Assembly: GCF_001042595.1 (NCBI RefSeq)
Contig: NZ_AP012326.1
Coordinates: forward strand, 124,001-188,000
DNA: 64,000 bases
Reading direction: 5' to 3'
Source of the DNA: Bifidobacterium dentium JCM 1195 = DSM 20436
GTDB lineage: Bacteria > Actinomycetota > Actinomycetes > Actinomycetales > Bifidobacteriaceae
Shown here: positions 8,250-16,909 of the stretch, piece by piece
How positions within the stretch are numbered: the stretch's first letter is position 1
Layout: each line of letters opens with the position of its first letter
Program-made: the position numbers and the translations under genes
The notes under the pieces: generated by a model
Database searches by the model: none
What the model was told of the DNA's origin: nothing
Seen by the model: the letters and a program-made list of their open reading frames with translations, nothing else

Positions 8250-9539
8250 ATGAGAACACTTTTTTCGTGGAAGAAGGCCGGCGCCGCCGTCATCGCTTCG
8301 CTGATGGCCGTCGGCATGCTGGGCGCATGTGGAGGCGGATCTTCGAACTCCAGCGGCACTAAGATCACCATCTTCAACTCCAAGGTCGAGATCGAAAGCC
8401 AGATGGAGGAGATGGCCAAGAAGTACTCCAAGGAGAAGGGCGTGGACGTCGAGGTCTACTACTCCAACGACACCGTCGCCGCCCATCTTGCCACCAAGTA
8501 CGCCTCCAAGGATCCATACACCATCTCCATGGTCGACGCCAAGGACGTCTACTCTCTGGCTAAGGAACACGCCGTCGACCTGTCCGACCAGAGCTGGGTC
8601 AAAGACACCGACTACGCCATCAGCATCGACGGCAAGACCTACGGCTACCCGGTCTCCATTGAGGCTCGTGGCCTGATCTACAACGCCGATGCCATCAAGA
8701 AGATCACCGGTAAGGAGTTCAAGCCGGAGGACTACAAGACCCTTGACTCCTTCAAGGAGCTCATTCAGGAGCTCAAGGACGGCGGCATGACCTCCCCGAC
8801 CGGCGTGATGAAGGAAGACTGGTCCTTGGCGGCCCACTTCCTGCCTGAGGTCTACGAGGAGCAGGAAGATCCGAATGCATTCCTGCTCGACATGAAGGCC
8901 GGCAAGGTCGATCTCAATTCCAATGCCAAGTGGACCTCCCTGATGAACTTCTTCGACGTGATGAAGGAGAACAACTACGCCAAGTCCTCCGCCATCTCCG
9001 CTGAACGCGAGGTGACCGAGCAGAAACTGGCCGAGGGCGAGATCGCCTTCATGTTCGGCGGCAACTGGGATTGGTCCGTGATCAACCAGTATGACTACTC
9101 CAAGAACATGGGACTCATGCCGGTTCCGCAGAACATGGACGACGGCACCAATGAGAAGCTTGTCGGTGGCGGTTCCAAGTACTTCTTCGTCGACTCCTCC
9201 GACAACACCTCCGACGCGCAGCGCAAGGCCGCCAAGGAGTTTCTGACCTGGCTTGCCGAAGACAAGGACGGTCAGGAATTCATTACCAATGAAGCCGCCT
9301 TGGTCTCCCCGTTCAAGAACAACACCCTCGAGGTCGCCGACCCGCTGAGTAAGTCCGTGAAGTCCTATGCCGACAGTGGCAAGCTCATCCCGAACTACAA
9401 CTACCTGCCGGACGATCACTATTCCGTGCTGGGTGCCAAGTTCCAGAAGTGGCTTGCCGGCGAAGAGGACCGCGCAACCCTTGCCAAGGACATCCAGGAT
9501 TACTGGAAGACCGCCAAGTTCACGGGCGAATCCGCCTGA
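8250..9539 (+). CDS. CUT1 ABC importer sugar-binding lipoprotein
   Basis: 429 residues. The lipoprotein signal has an n-region MRTLFSWKK, a hydrophobic core and lipobox LGAC, followed by a Gly/Ser linker and a type-1 extracellular solute-binding fold (KITIFNSKVEIESQMEE). It delivers oligosaccharide to the two permeases downstream. The ATPase is not encoded here; bifidobacterial CUT1 systems commonly share one MsmK-type ATPase. The start at 8250 gives a proper signal peptide with AAAGGG upstream. The substrate is probably sucrose or an alpha-glucoside, inferred from sucP, GH13 and the shared operator. Confidence 0.9.
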   Translation: MRTLFSWKKAGAAVIASLMAVGMLGACGGGSSNSSGTKITIFNSKVEIESQMEEMAKKYSKEKGVDVEVYYSNDTVAAHLATKYASKDPYTISMVDAKDVYSLAKEHAVDLSDQSWVKDTDYAISIDGKTYGYPVSIEARGLIYNADAIKKITGKEFKPEDYKTLDSFKELIQELKDGGMTSPTGVMKEDWSLAAHFLPEVYEEQEDPNAFLLDMKAGKVDLNSNAKWTSLMNFFDVMKENNYAKSSAISAEREVTEQKLAEGEIAFMFGGNWDWSVINQYDYSKNMGLMPVPQNMDDGTNEKLVGGGSKYFFVDSSDNTSDAQRKAAKEFLTWLAEDKDGQEFITNEAALVSPFKNNTLEVADPLSKSVKSYADSGKLIPNYNYLPDDHYSVLGAKFQKWLAGEEDRATLAKDIQDYWKTAKFTGESA

Positions 9540-9623
9540 TTCGCCGGGTAATGCACCATGATGCGGGGGTCGTCGTCGGCACCGGCGGCGGCCCCTGCAT
9601 CGCCGGCATGGATGGGATTCATC

Positions 9624-10502
9624 ATGAAGCAGAATAAGCTTTCCTACAAAATCGGCCAGTATCTGATGTTCGGCGGCCCGGCGACGATCCTGTTCTTCGC
9701 CGTCGTGATCCTGCCGTTCTTCTATGGCCTGTACCTGACCTTCACCAGCTGGGACGGCGTTTCGGCGAAGAAGCCGTTCGTCGGTCTCGACAACTACAAG
9801 ACGGCCATCGCCGACACCGCGTACTGGCAGTCGCTCGGCCGCACCTTCGTCTACTCCGTCATTGCGGTCGTACTCGTCAACATCGTCGCCTTCCTGCTGG
9901 CCTACATGGTGACCAGCGGCATCAAGGGGCAGAACTTCTTCCGTGCGGGCTTCTTCATTCCGAACCTCATCGGCGGCATCGTGCTGGGCTACGTGTGGAA
10001 GTTCGTGTTCAACCGTGCCTTCGTCGCCATCGCCGAAGCGGCCACCCAATCCGATCACGCATCGTTGCTGTCCACGCCGAACGGCGCGATGTTCTGCCTG
10101 ATCCTCGTATCGGTCTGGCAGTACGCGGGCTACATGATGCTGATCTACGTGGCCGGCTTCATGAGCGTGGATCAGAGCCTGAAGGAAGCGGCCATGATCG
10201 ATGGCTGCAACAAGGGCAAGGCCATGTGGCACGTGGTCATCCCGCTGATGCGCGCCTCCTTCGTGCAGTGCATCTTCCTGAGCACCACCCGCTGCTTCAT
10301 GGTCTACGACCTGAACCTTTCGCTGACCAAGGGCGAGCCGTTCAATCAGTCGGTGCTCGCGGCCATGCACGTCTACAATCAGGCATTCGTTTACAAGAAC
10401 TATGGCACCGGTCAGGCGGAGGCGTTGGTCCTCTTCATCGTCTGCGCAGTGATCGGCATGCTGCAGGTGTACTTCGGCAAGAAGGGTGAGGTGGCAGCGT
10501 AA
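9624..10502 (+). CDS. CUT1 ABC importer permease, MalF/UgpA type
   Basis: A 292-residue membrane permease with six predicted helices and the EAA loop (LKEAAMIDGCNKGKAMWHVVIPL) that docks the ATPase. The ATG at 9624 is preferred over 9558, whose extra 22 residues are Ala/Pro/Ser-rich and unlike the family. Its stop overlaps the next gene by one base. Confidence 0.88.
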   Translation: MKQNKLSYKIGQYLMFGGPATILFFAVVILPFFYGLYLTFTSWDGVSAKKPFVGLDNYKTAIADTAYWQSLGRTFVYSVIAVVLVNIVAFLLAYMVTSGIKGQNFFRAGFFIPNLIGGIVLGYVWKFVFNRAFVAIAEAATQSDHASLLSTPNGAMFCLILVSVWQYAGYMMLIYVAGFMSVDQSLKEAAMIDGCNKGKAMWHVVIPLMRASFVQCIFLSTTRCFMVYDLNLSLTKGEPFNQSVLAAMHVYNQAFVYKNYGTGQAEALVLFIVCAVIGMLQVYFGKKGEVAA

Positions 10503-11359
10503 TGGAAGGTCAAGTCAGCACTCGCACCAAGGTTCTGCACGCACTGATGGTCGTCGTATTGACGATCGTGCTGCTGCTGTTCATCGCTCCGTTCATCCTC
10601 GTCGTGATCAACGTCTTCAAGACGAAGGCGGACATCAACACGGAGCCGCTCGCCCTGATCGGCAAGCACGGCTTTACCCTGGACAACTTCCCCAGGGCGA
10701 TGGAGAAGATGAACTTCCTCACCGTGTTTGGCAACTCGGCGATCATCACCATCAGCGCCACCATCCTGACTATCCTGTTCTCCGCGATGTGCGCGTACGT
10801 GATCGTGCGCAATCCTTCGTGGAGGTTCGGCGGCGCTGTCTTCGCGCTTATGGTGGCCTCCATGGTCATTCCGTTCCAGGTGCTCATGGTGCCGTTGGTC
10901 TCCGTGTATGGCGGTCTGCTCAACGTGCTGAACAGCCGCATCACGCTGATCCTCATGCATACCGGCTTCTCGGTGTCGTTGGCGGTGTTCATGTTCCACG
11001 GCGCCATCAAGACGAACATCCCGAACGAGCTTGAGGAGGCGGCCAGCATCGATGGCTGTTCCAAGTGGCGTACATTCTGGACCATCGTGTTCCCGCTGCT
11101 CAAGCCGACCGTCGCCACGGTCGCCATCATCGACGCCATGGCTTTCTGGAACGACTACCTGTTGCCGTCCCTGGTCTTGGGCCGTCGCGAACTGTACACC
11201 ATTCCGATCGCGACCCAGATCTTCTATGGCACCTACTCCAATGACATCGGCCTGATCATGGCGGCCCTGCTGCTGGCCATGCTGCCGATCCTCATCCTGT
11301 ACCTGTTCCTGCAGCGGTACATCGTCGAAGGCGTCACCTCCGGCGCGGTGAAGGGCTAA
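10502..11359 (+). CDS. CUT1 ABC importer permease, MalG/UgpE type
   Basis: A 285-residue permease with the second EAA loop (LEEAASIDGCSKWRTFWTIVFPLLKP) and a typical MalG C-terminus (YIVEGVTSGAVKG). It is coupled to the upstream permease by TAATG overlap and completes the membrane part of the importer. A rho-independent terminator follows. Confidence 0.9.
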   Translation: MEGQVSTRTKVLHALMVVVLTIVLLLFIAPFILVVINVFKTKADINTEPLALIGKHGFTLDNFPRAMEKMNFLTVFGNSAIITISATILTILFSAMCAYVIVRNPSWRFGGAVFALMVASMVIPFQVLMVPLVSVYGGLLNVLNSRITLILMHTGFSVSLAVFMFHGAIKTNIPNELEEAASIDGCSKWRTFWTIVFPLLKPTVATVAIIDAMAFWNDYLLPSLVLGRRELYTIPIATQIFYGTYSNDIGLIMAALLLAMLPILILYLFLQRYIVEGVTSGAVKG

Positions 11360-11414
11360 GTCATGATGTGCGGTCGCATATGTCCATGATGTGGCCGCAC
11401 GTCGCATGCAGACG

Positions 11415-11455
11415 GGTCCGGATGCGAATCGAGTTGCGCATCCGGGCCTTTTTCA
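11415..11455 (+). terminator. Rho-independent terminator after the first ABC importer
   Basis: The stem GGTCCGGATGCG pairs with CGCATCCGGGCC across a short loop and is followed by TTTTT. It separates the importer from the MFS genes. Confidence 0.85.
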
Positions 11456-11534
11456 TACCTGCATGCGCGGCATGACGTTGTGCGCCTTGGTAGGGAACAT
11501 CGGGGGATGGTGGATTTTCCGTAGGCGTAAAACG

Positions 11535-11553
11535 ATATCGAACCGGTTCGACA
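11535..11553. promoter_or_regulatory. LacI-type operator 1 upstream of the first MFS gene
   Basis: ATATCGAACCGGTTCGACA, the distal of two copies of the sucP-type operator. Its centre lies 62 bp (about six helical turns) from operator 2, a spacing that would suit a looped repressor. Confidence 0.75.
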
Positions 11554-11596
11554 CGCGCGGAAGAACCCAGAATTGAAATACGCTCGGTTCCGAGAT

Positions 11597-11618
11597 AGTA
11601 TCGAACCGGTTCGATACT
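11597..11618. promoter_or_regulatory. LacI-type operator 2 upstream of the first MFS gene
   Basis: A perfect palindrome with core TATCGAACCGGTTCGATA, 29 bp before the ATG at 11648 and overlapping the probable promoter/leader. Confidence 0.8.
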
Positions 11619-11647
11619 GAGGTCGGGCCATATAAAAGGGGTTTATC

Positions 11648-13210
11648 ATGGACAAGTTCGTTCGACCGGGCATTGACGACCGCCCGGATTATGACAAGAC
11701 TTTGACTCCGGAGCAAAAGGAAGCGGTCACTCGTTTGGCGGCATCGATGCCCGAACGTCGAGCCGGGGATGCCAGCCAGACCGACGCGCAGGTGCAAGCC
11801 ACCAACCTCGCCGCGGCATCCGACGCCGCAGGCTCCGGTCTCGGCGCCATCGCCGCCGTGGACACCGCCGTACCGGATCCATCCTCCGCCTTCATGGACA
11901 TGCGCGATCCGATGGTCTCCGCCGACGGTCACCGCCCGACCAAAACGGAGGTCATCCGCCTCGGCATCGGCTTCACCATCTCCGCCGTGGCCTGTGCCAT
12001 CCCGTGGGTCGCCCTGAGTTCCATCATCCTGCCGCGCGTGTTCGAATCCATCGACCCGGCCAGCAAGGAGTCCATGCTCGGTCTGGTCAACATCTTCGGA
12101 TCCGTGGTGGCGCTGCTCGCCAACATCGTCTTCGGCACCTTCTCCGATCTGACCCGTTCACGGTTCGGCAAGCGCACTCCGTGGATGGTCGCCGGCGGTC
12201 TGGTGACCGGCCTGAGCATCGGCGCCGTCTCGCTGACCCATTCCGAACCGCTCATCATCATCCTGTGGTGCTGCGCGCAGCTCGGCTACAACATGATGCT
12301 CGCCCCATACGTGGCCACCATGTCCGACCGCGTGCCCGACAAGTTCCGCGGCACCGTCTCCGGTTTCTACGGCGCGGGCATCGCCGTCGGGCAGACCCTC
12401 GGCTCCTTCGTCGGCGCACAGCTGCTCAAGCAGGGCGAGGCCGGCATCTTCGGCGGTTGGATGATGGGCATGGCCATCTTCAGCCTCACCGGCATCGTCG
12501 TGGTGCTCATCTGGCCTCGCGAGAAATCCAATCGCGACGAGGCCCGTGGCGAACTCAACGTCAAGTCCATGCTCATGAGCTTCCGTCCGCCGAAGAACGC
12601 GCCCGACTTCTACTACGCGCTCGCCGGCCGCACCATGATGATGGGCGGCTACTGGATGATCAACACCTACCAGCTGTACATTGCGCAGGATTACGTGTTC
12701 GCCGGCGATCCCGGCGCCAACGTCAAGGCGGCGGAGCTTATCGCCACCATGGCCGTCATCACGCTGGTGGTCTCCCTGATTGCCGCCGTCGCAGCAGGTC
12801 CGATCACCGACAAAATCGGCATGCGCAAAGTGCCGGTCGCCTTGGCCAGCTGCCTGTTCGCCGTCGGTGCGCTGATGCCCATGCTCTTCCGCTCCGCCAC
12901 CGGCATGCTGCTGTTCGCGGGCGTCGCCGGACTCGGCTACGGCATCTATAACGCCATCGATCAGGCGCTGAACGTCTCCGTGCTGCCGAATCCGGAGGAA
13001 GCGGGCAAGGACCTCGGCATCCTGAACCTCGCCAATACGCTCTCCACCGTGATCGGCTCAGGCATGACCTCGATTCTCGTCGTGATCGTGAAGGCCGTGA
13101 TGGGCGTCTCCAAGACCCCGGTCGTCGCCTACACCGTGGTCTTCGGCGTGGCCATCGTCATCGTGCTCATCGCCGCCTTCCTGATCATGCGCATCAAGAA
13201 TGTGAAATGA
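11648..13210 (+). CDS. MFS sugar transporter with N-terminal cytoplasmic extension
   Basis: A 520-residue protein of the MFS sugar:cation type (TRSRFGKRTPWMVAGG between helices, LAPYVATMSDRVPDKFRGTVSG). Before the first helix there is a ~100-residue polar extension starting FVRPGIDDRPDYDKTLTPEQK, repeated nearly word for word in the next gene. The protein presumably imports a mono- or disaccharide in the sucrose/alpha-glucoside regulon, judged by two operator copies upstream. The exact substrate is unknown. Confidence 0.85.
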   Translation: MDKFVRPGIDDRPDYDKTLTPEQKEAVTRLAASMPERRAGDASQTDAQVQATNLAAASDAAGSGLGAIAAVDTAVPDPSSAFMDMRDPMVSADGHRPTKTEVIRLGIGFTISAVACAIPWVALSSIILPRVFESIDPASKESMLGLVNIFGSVVALLANIVFGTFSDLTRSRFGKRTPWMVAGGLVTGLSIGAVSLTHSEPLIIILWCCAQLGYNMMLAPYVATMSDRVPDKFRGTVSGFYGAGIAVGQTLGSFVGAQLLKQGEAGIFGGWMMGMAIFSLTGIVVVLIWPREKSNRDEARGELNVKSMLMSFRPPKNAPDFYYALAGRTMMMGGYWMINTYQLYIAQDYVFAGDPGANVKAAELIATMAVITLVVSLIAAVAAGPITDKIGMRKVPVALASCLFAVGALMPMLFRSATGMLLFAGVAGLGYGIYNAIDQALNVSVLPNPEEAGKDLGILNLANTLSTVIGSGMTSILVVIVKAVMGVSKTPVVAYTVVFGVAIVIVLIAAFLIMRIKNVK

Positions 13211-13248
13211 GATTATTCTCAGCATGTTGATATAGTTTCTCTCGCAAA

Positions 13249-13289
13249 CGATCGCCCGAACGCACCGACGCAGTGTGTCCGGGCGATCG
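13249..13289 (+). terminator. Hairpin between the two MFS genes
   Basis: A 10-bp perfect stem, CGATCGCCCG with CGGGCGATCG, around a 21-base loop. There is no U-run, so it may reduce rather than stop read-through into the second MFS gene. Confidence 0.55.
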
Positions 13290-13318
13290 GCGTATATGCC
13301 CCTGAGAGAAGACTTTCC

Positions 13319-14899
13319 ATGACTGACGATAACCAGAACGAAACCATGCCCACTCCGCAGCCGTTGCCCGGTCAGGTATTCATCCGTCCCGGCATCGACG
13401 ATCGACCCGATTACGAGAAGACGCTGACCCCGGAAGCCAAGGCCGCCCTGAAGCGTCTGGCCGTGCAGCAGCGTCCACGTGTGCCGGAAGCCTCCAACGA
13501 ACGCCCGGAAGTGCAGGCCGCCCGCCTCGCGGAAGGCGGCTCACCGCTGACCGCGGCCGCGCATCTCGATGCGGCCGTGCCGAATCTGGAATCCTCCTTC
13601 CTTGATCTGCGCGACCCGATGACCGCCCCCGACGGCAGCAGGCCGAACGCATTGCAGGTCAACCGCCTCACTGCGGGCTTCGCGCTCGGCTCACTGCTGT
13701 TCGCCGCACCGATTGCCGCACTTGACGTCGTGCTCATCCCGCAGCGCATCGACCAGCTGGTCGGCGACGGGCGTGTTGCCGGCCTCGCCCTGACCATGGC
13801 GCTCGGCATGGTGCTGAGCTTCTTCATGAACGCCTGGATCGCCGTCGGCTCCGACCATACCTTCGGTCCGCTCGGCCGCCGCACCCCATGGATCATCAGC
13901 GGAGCGCTCCTGAGCGCCGCTTCACTGGCGATACTGTCGGTATGCGACCTCCTGCAGCTCGTCATCGTGTTCTGGCTGCTCATGCAAATCGGCTATGCCA
14001 TGATCGCCATGCCTCTGGCCGCGGCATTCGGCGAACGCGTGCCCGACAAGTTCCGCGACCGCGCCGATTCCTGGCATGGCATGGGGCTTGCGCTCGGCCA
14101 GTTGCTCGGCATTCTCGTGGCCGTCTACCGCACCATGCATCCCGCTGAATCCGGCTGGGATGGCACCACACGCTCGGGCATCATGCTGTTCGCCATCTGG
14201 TTCATCGTGGCCGGCATCGTCACGTTGCTCGTACTGCCGCGCGAAGGCTCCAGCACCTACATGCCGCGCGAGAGCGTGCGCAAGGGCTCGTTCTTCTCAC
14301 AGTACCGGCCTCCGAAGCATGCGCCGAAATTCGCCGTCGCCTTCATCGCACGCATGCTGGCCGTCGCCGCCACCACGCTGATTGCCGTATACCAGTGGTA
14401 TCTCGCGGCATTCGATCTCGACGCAGACGGGCTGTCCGGCTACGGCCTGACCGGTGCCGGTGCGGTCGTGGCGTTGATGGCCGTCGCCGCTTTCGTCGGT
14501 TCGCTGATGGCCGTGCTACTGCTCGGTCCGATCGCCCGTGCCTTCGAAGACGCCCGTGTTCCCGCCGTCATCTCCTGCATGCTGTTCGTGATTGGCGCCG
14601 CAGCTCCGTGCATGATGGCCGACAAACTGTTCGGCGTCGGCCTGTACGCACTGATCGCCGGTTTCGCCTATGCGATGTACGACGGTACCAGCCAAAGCCT
14701 CAATCTGGCGACTCTGCCGGATGTACGCTCCGTCGGCCGTTCCCTGGCGGCCTTCAGCGTGGCCAATACGCTCGGCTTGCTGCTTGGCGTCATCGCAGGT
14801 GCGCTTGCGATTACCGCACTTGCGGCATACCTGCCGCTGTTCGGCGTCGCCATCGGCTTCATGCTGCTGGCCGGCGTGCTGACGATGCTGCTGAAGTGA
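13319..14899 (+). CDS. Second MFS transporter, paralogue of the preceding gene
   Basis: 526 residues, with the same architecture as the upstream transporter: a polar extension with FIRPGIDDRPDYEKTLTPEAK, then the FGPLGRRTPWIISGA loop and AFGERVPDKFRDRADSWHG. Divergence in the helices suggests an old duplication with altered substrate or regulation. No operator copy precedes it, so it is probably read from the upstream promoter through the weak hairpin at 13249. Confidence 0.83.
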   Translation: MTDDNQNETMPTPQPLPGQVFIRPGIDDRPDYEKTLTPEAKAALKRLAVQQRPRVPEASNERPEVQAARLAEGGSPLTAAAHLDAAVPNLESSFLDLRDPMTAPDGSRPNALQVNRLTAGFALGSLLFAAPIAALDVVLIPQRIDQLVGDGRVAGLALTMALGMVLSFFMNAWIAVGSDHTFGPLGRRTPWIISGALLSAASLAILSVCDLLQLVIVFWLLMQIGYAMIAMPLAAAFGERVPDKFRDRADSWHGMGLALGQLLGILVAVYRTMHPAESGWDGTTRSGIMLFAIWFIVAGIVTLLVLPREGSSTYMPRESVRKGSFFSQYRPPKHAPKFAVAFIARMLAVAATTLIAVYQWYLAAFDLDADGLSGYGLTGAGAVVALMAVAAFVGSLMAVLLLGPIARAFEDARVPAVISCMLFVIGAAAPCMMADKLFGVGLYALIAGFAYAMYDGTSQSLNLATLPDVRSVGRSLAAFSVANTLGLLLGVIAGALAITALAAYLPLFGVAIGFMLLAGVLTMLLK

Positions 14900-14910
14900 T
14901 TGTACGCGTC

Positions 14911-14920
14911 CACATAGTGA
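14911..14920. promoter_or_regulatory. Motif CACATAGTGA shared with the ilvC1 upstream region
   Basis: CACATAGTGA occurs here, ~100 bp before the leader peptide, and its exact reverse complement occurs at 16697-16706 before ilvC1. A shared regulator is possible, but two copies of a 10-mer are weak evidence. Confidence 0.3.
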
Positions 14921-15018
14921 ACCTTTGGTGGAGAGGGCGAGTGGGCGCGCTTATGTTTACCGCTTAGTTCGAGCGAAGCGCTCGCCGAACGTCAAGACTT
15001 TGCGAAAGGAGGTCCGCC

Positions 15019-15090
15019 ATGATGAACGGAATGGTTGCACGCGTACTGCTGTCCGCACGAATTATTATTCCGCTTTCGTTGGCGGACTGA
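15019..15090 (+). CDS. Candidate attenuation leader peptide rich in Ile/Leu/Val
   Basis: A 23-codon ORF behind a very strong ribosome site (AAAGGAGGT, 15005-15013). Its core is VARVLLSARIIIPLSLA: three consecutive Ile codons, four Leu codons and two Val codons. A hairpin (15104-15140) and a terminator (15158-15184) follow before the transporter gene, the classical layout of amino acid attenuation. Ilv-type leader peptides of this kind are known in actinobacteria. The peptide itself would have no function beyond sensing charged tRNA. Confidence 0.75.
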   Translation: MMNGMVARVLLSARIIIPLSLAD

Positions 15091-15103
15091 TTCGAGCAAT
15101 ACA

Positions 15104-15185
15104 GCTTCAATCCCTCGCCAACGGAGGCAGGGTTTGAAGCGCGCGAAACACACGTTGAAGGCCCTGCATGAAGCGGGGCCTTTTG
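15104..15185 (+). promoter_or_regulatory. Attenuator with alternative hairpins upstream of the MHS transporter
   Basis: Hairpin 1 pairs GCTTCAATCCCT (15104-15115) with AGGGTTTGAAGC (15129-15140). The terminator pairs AAGGCCC (15158-15164) with GGGCCTT (15176-15182) and runs into TTTT. GCAGGG (15127-15132) can also pair with CCCTGC (15162-15167), which would break the terminator, so mutually exclusive folds exist. Ribosome stalling at the Ile/Leu codons would be expected to change which fold wins. Confidence 0.7.
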
Positions 15186-15302
15186 CGTTGCCGCCCACAA
15201 GGCGTGAAGGCAACGGAGTGGATTGAAGCCGGCAACAGAACGAGCAGCGTTATCGGCGCAAGTTGGGAGTCGGTAACGCGTGAGACGTACAGGAGTACAT
15301 CA

Positions 15303-16652
15303 ATGAGTGCAGTCGAGACAGCTGCCGGCAAAGCACAGGCGATGGTGCGCGATTCGGTCAAGACCGTAATCGCCGCCTCCATGGTCGGTACCGCCATCGA
15401 GTTCTACGACTTCTACGCATACGGCACCGCCGCTGCAAACTATTTTCCGAGGGTCTTCTTCGGAGACACCGCCAACCCGACCGTGGCGTTGCTGGCCAGC
15501 CTGCTGACTTTCGCCATCGCGTTCATCGCCCGCCCGCTGGGCTCGCTGGTGTTCGGCCATTTCGGTGACCGTATGGGCCGTAAGACCACGTTGGTGGTCT
15601 CTCTGCTCACCATGGGCATTGCAACCTTTCTGATCGGATGCCTGCCGACGTACGACCAGTGGGGCGTCGTTGCGGTGGCCGTGCTGTGTCTGTGCCGCTT
15701 CGTACAGGGCATCGGTCTGGGCGGCGAATGGTCCGGAGCGGCTCTGGTCGCCACCGAGAACGCTCCGGAAGACAAGCGCGCACTCTACGGCTCCTTCCCG
15801 GAGTTGGGCGCCCCGATCGGCTTCTTCCTGTCGAACGGCACCTACTTCCTGCTGGAAACCTTCAATGATGACCAGGCCATGCTCTCTTGGGGCTGGCGTG
15901 TGCCGTTCCTGCTGTCGGCAGTGCTGGTGATCGTCGGCCTGGTCGTGCGCGTGCAGATGGAGGAGACTCCGATCTTCCGCATGGCGCAGGAGCAGAAGAA
16001 GGTCGTCAAGTCGCCGCTTGCCGAAGTCTTCAGGAAGAGCTGGAAGCAGGTCATCCAGGCCACGTTCCTGGTGGCCGTCACCTATACGCTGTTCTACACG
16101 CTGGCGACCTGGTCGCTCGCATGGGGCACCAAGAGCGTGGAAGACGGCGGTGGCGACCTCGGCTTCACCAATCAGGAATATCTGTTCATGCTGATGGTGG
16201 CCGTGTGCGTATTCGCCGCATTCATCATGATCTCCTGCGTGAACGCCGACAGGTTCGGCCGCAGGCGCGTGATCGTCATCTCGTCCTGCTGCCTCGTGGC
16301 CTTCGCGCTGCTGTTCCCGTTCCTGCTTGATTCCGCGGTCGTCGGACAGCGCAACTTCGTGGCCAACCTCGCCTTCCTGTGCATCGGCTTCGCGCTGATG
16401 GGCACGGCATTCGGTCCGATCGGCGCCTTCCTGCCCGAGCTGTTCGACGCCAATGTGCGTTACTCCGGCTCTGGCATCGGCTACAATCTGGCCGCCATCG
16501 TCGGCGCGGCGTTCGTGCCGACCATCGCCACCTGGCTGTCCCACCACTGGGGCGTGCACTCCGTGGGCCTGTACCTTGGCGTGATGGCCTTGTGCTGCCT
16601 CGTCGCCGTGTTGAGCTGCAGGGAGACGAAGGACGTCGATTTCACCAAGTAA
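15303..16652 (+). CDS. MHS-family (metabolite:H+ symporter) MFS transporter
   Basis: 449 residues with MHS landmarks: IEFYDFYAYGTAAANYFPR in helix 1, the loop FGHFGDRMGRKTTLVVSLL, and LCRFVQGIGLGGEWSGAAL in helix 4. Relatives (ShiA, ProP, KgtP) import organic acids or zwitterions by proton symport. The position after a BCAA-type attenuator and before two ilvC genes suggests a branched-chain amino acid or precursor as substrate; that is inference. The ATG at 15303 has AGGAG seven bases upstream; the longer frame to 15168 starts inside the attenuator terminator and is rejected. Confidence 0.85.
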   Translation: MSAVETAAGKAQAMVRDSVKTVIAASMVGTAIEFYDFYAYGTAAANYFPRVFFGDTANPTVALLASLLTFAIAFIARPLGSLVFGHFGDRMGRKTTLVVSLLTMGIATFLIGCLPTYDQWGVVAVAVLCLCRFVQGIGLGGEWSGAALVATENAPEDKRALYGSFPELGAPIGFFLSNGTYFLLETFNDDQAMLSWGWRVPFLLSAVLVIVGLVVRVQMEETPIFRMAQEQKKVVKSPLAEVFRKSWKQVIQATFLVAVTYTLFYTLATWSLAWGTKSVEDGGGDLGFTNQEYLFMLMVAVCVFAAFIMISCVNADRFGRRRVIVISSCCLVAFALLFPFLLDSAVVGQRNFVANLAFLCIGFALMGTAFGPIGAFLPELFDANVRYSGSGIGYNLAAIVGAAFVPTIATWLSHHWGVHSVGLYLGVMALCCLVAVLSCRETKDVDFTK

Positions 16653-16696
16653 GGGTGCCGATACCACCGTGAAAAACCGTTCGACAAAAAACATAG

Positions 16697-16706
16697 TCAC
16701 TATGTG
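16697..16706. promoter_or_regulatory. TCACTATGTG motif inside a palindrome upstream of ilvC1
   Basis: CATAGTCACTATG (16692-16704) is a 13-bp palindrome, and TCACTATGTG is the exact reverse complement of the motif at 14911. It lies 204 bp before ilvC1. The rest of the 257-bp gap shows no feature I recognise. Confidence 0.3.
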
Positions 16707-16909
16707 AACGCCGACAACCACCATAAAGAAAGCGGGACTAGAACGGTTCCGCAGGAGAGGCGGGGCGAGTTCCGCGGACACAATCCGGGGGGAGCAACAT
16801 CCTAGGAATCGCGAGCCGCCGCAACAACCGAACAACAGAAGAACATCGCGAACAATCCGGGAAGACTTTCCATCCCGCAATCACGAAAAACATAAAAGGA
16901 GCGCCAATC

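Noticed and set aside
8193..10370. 725-codon open frame on the minus strand opposite the first ABC importer
   Set aside because: It is the antisense shadow of two well-supported genes; composition is His/Gly/Val-rich as expected from GC-rich third positions, with no family motif.
15300..16880. 526-codon open frame antisense to the MHS transporter
   Set aside because: Arg/His/Gln/Glu-rich shadow frame; the opposite strand encodes a clear transporter.
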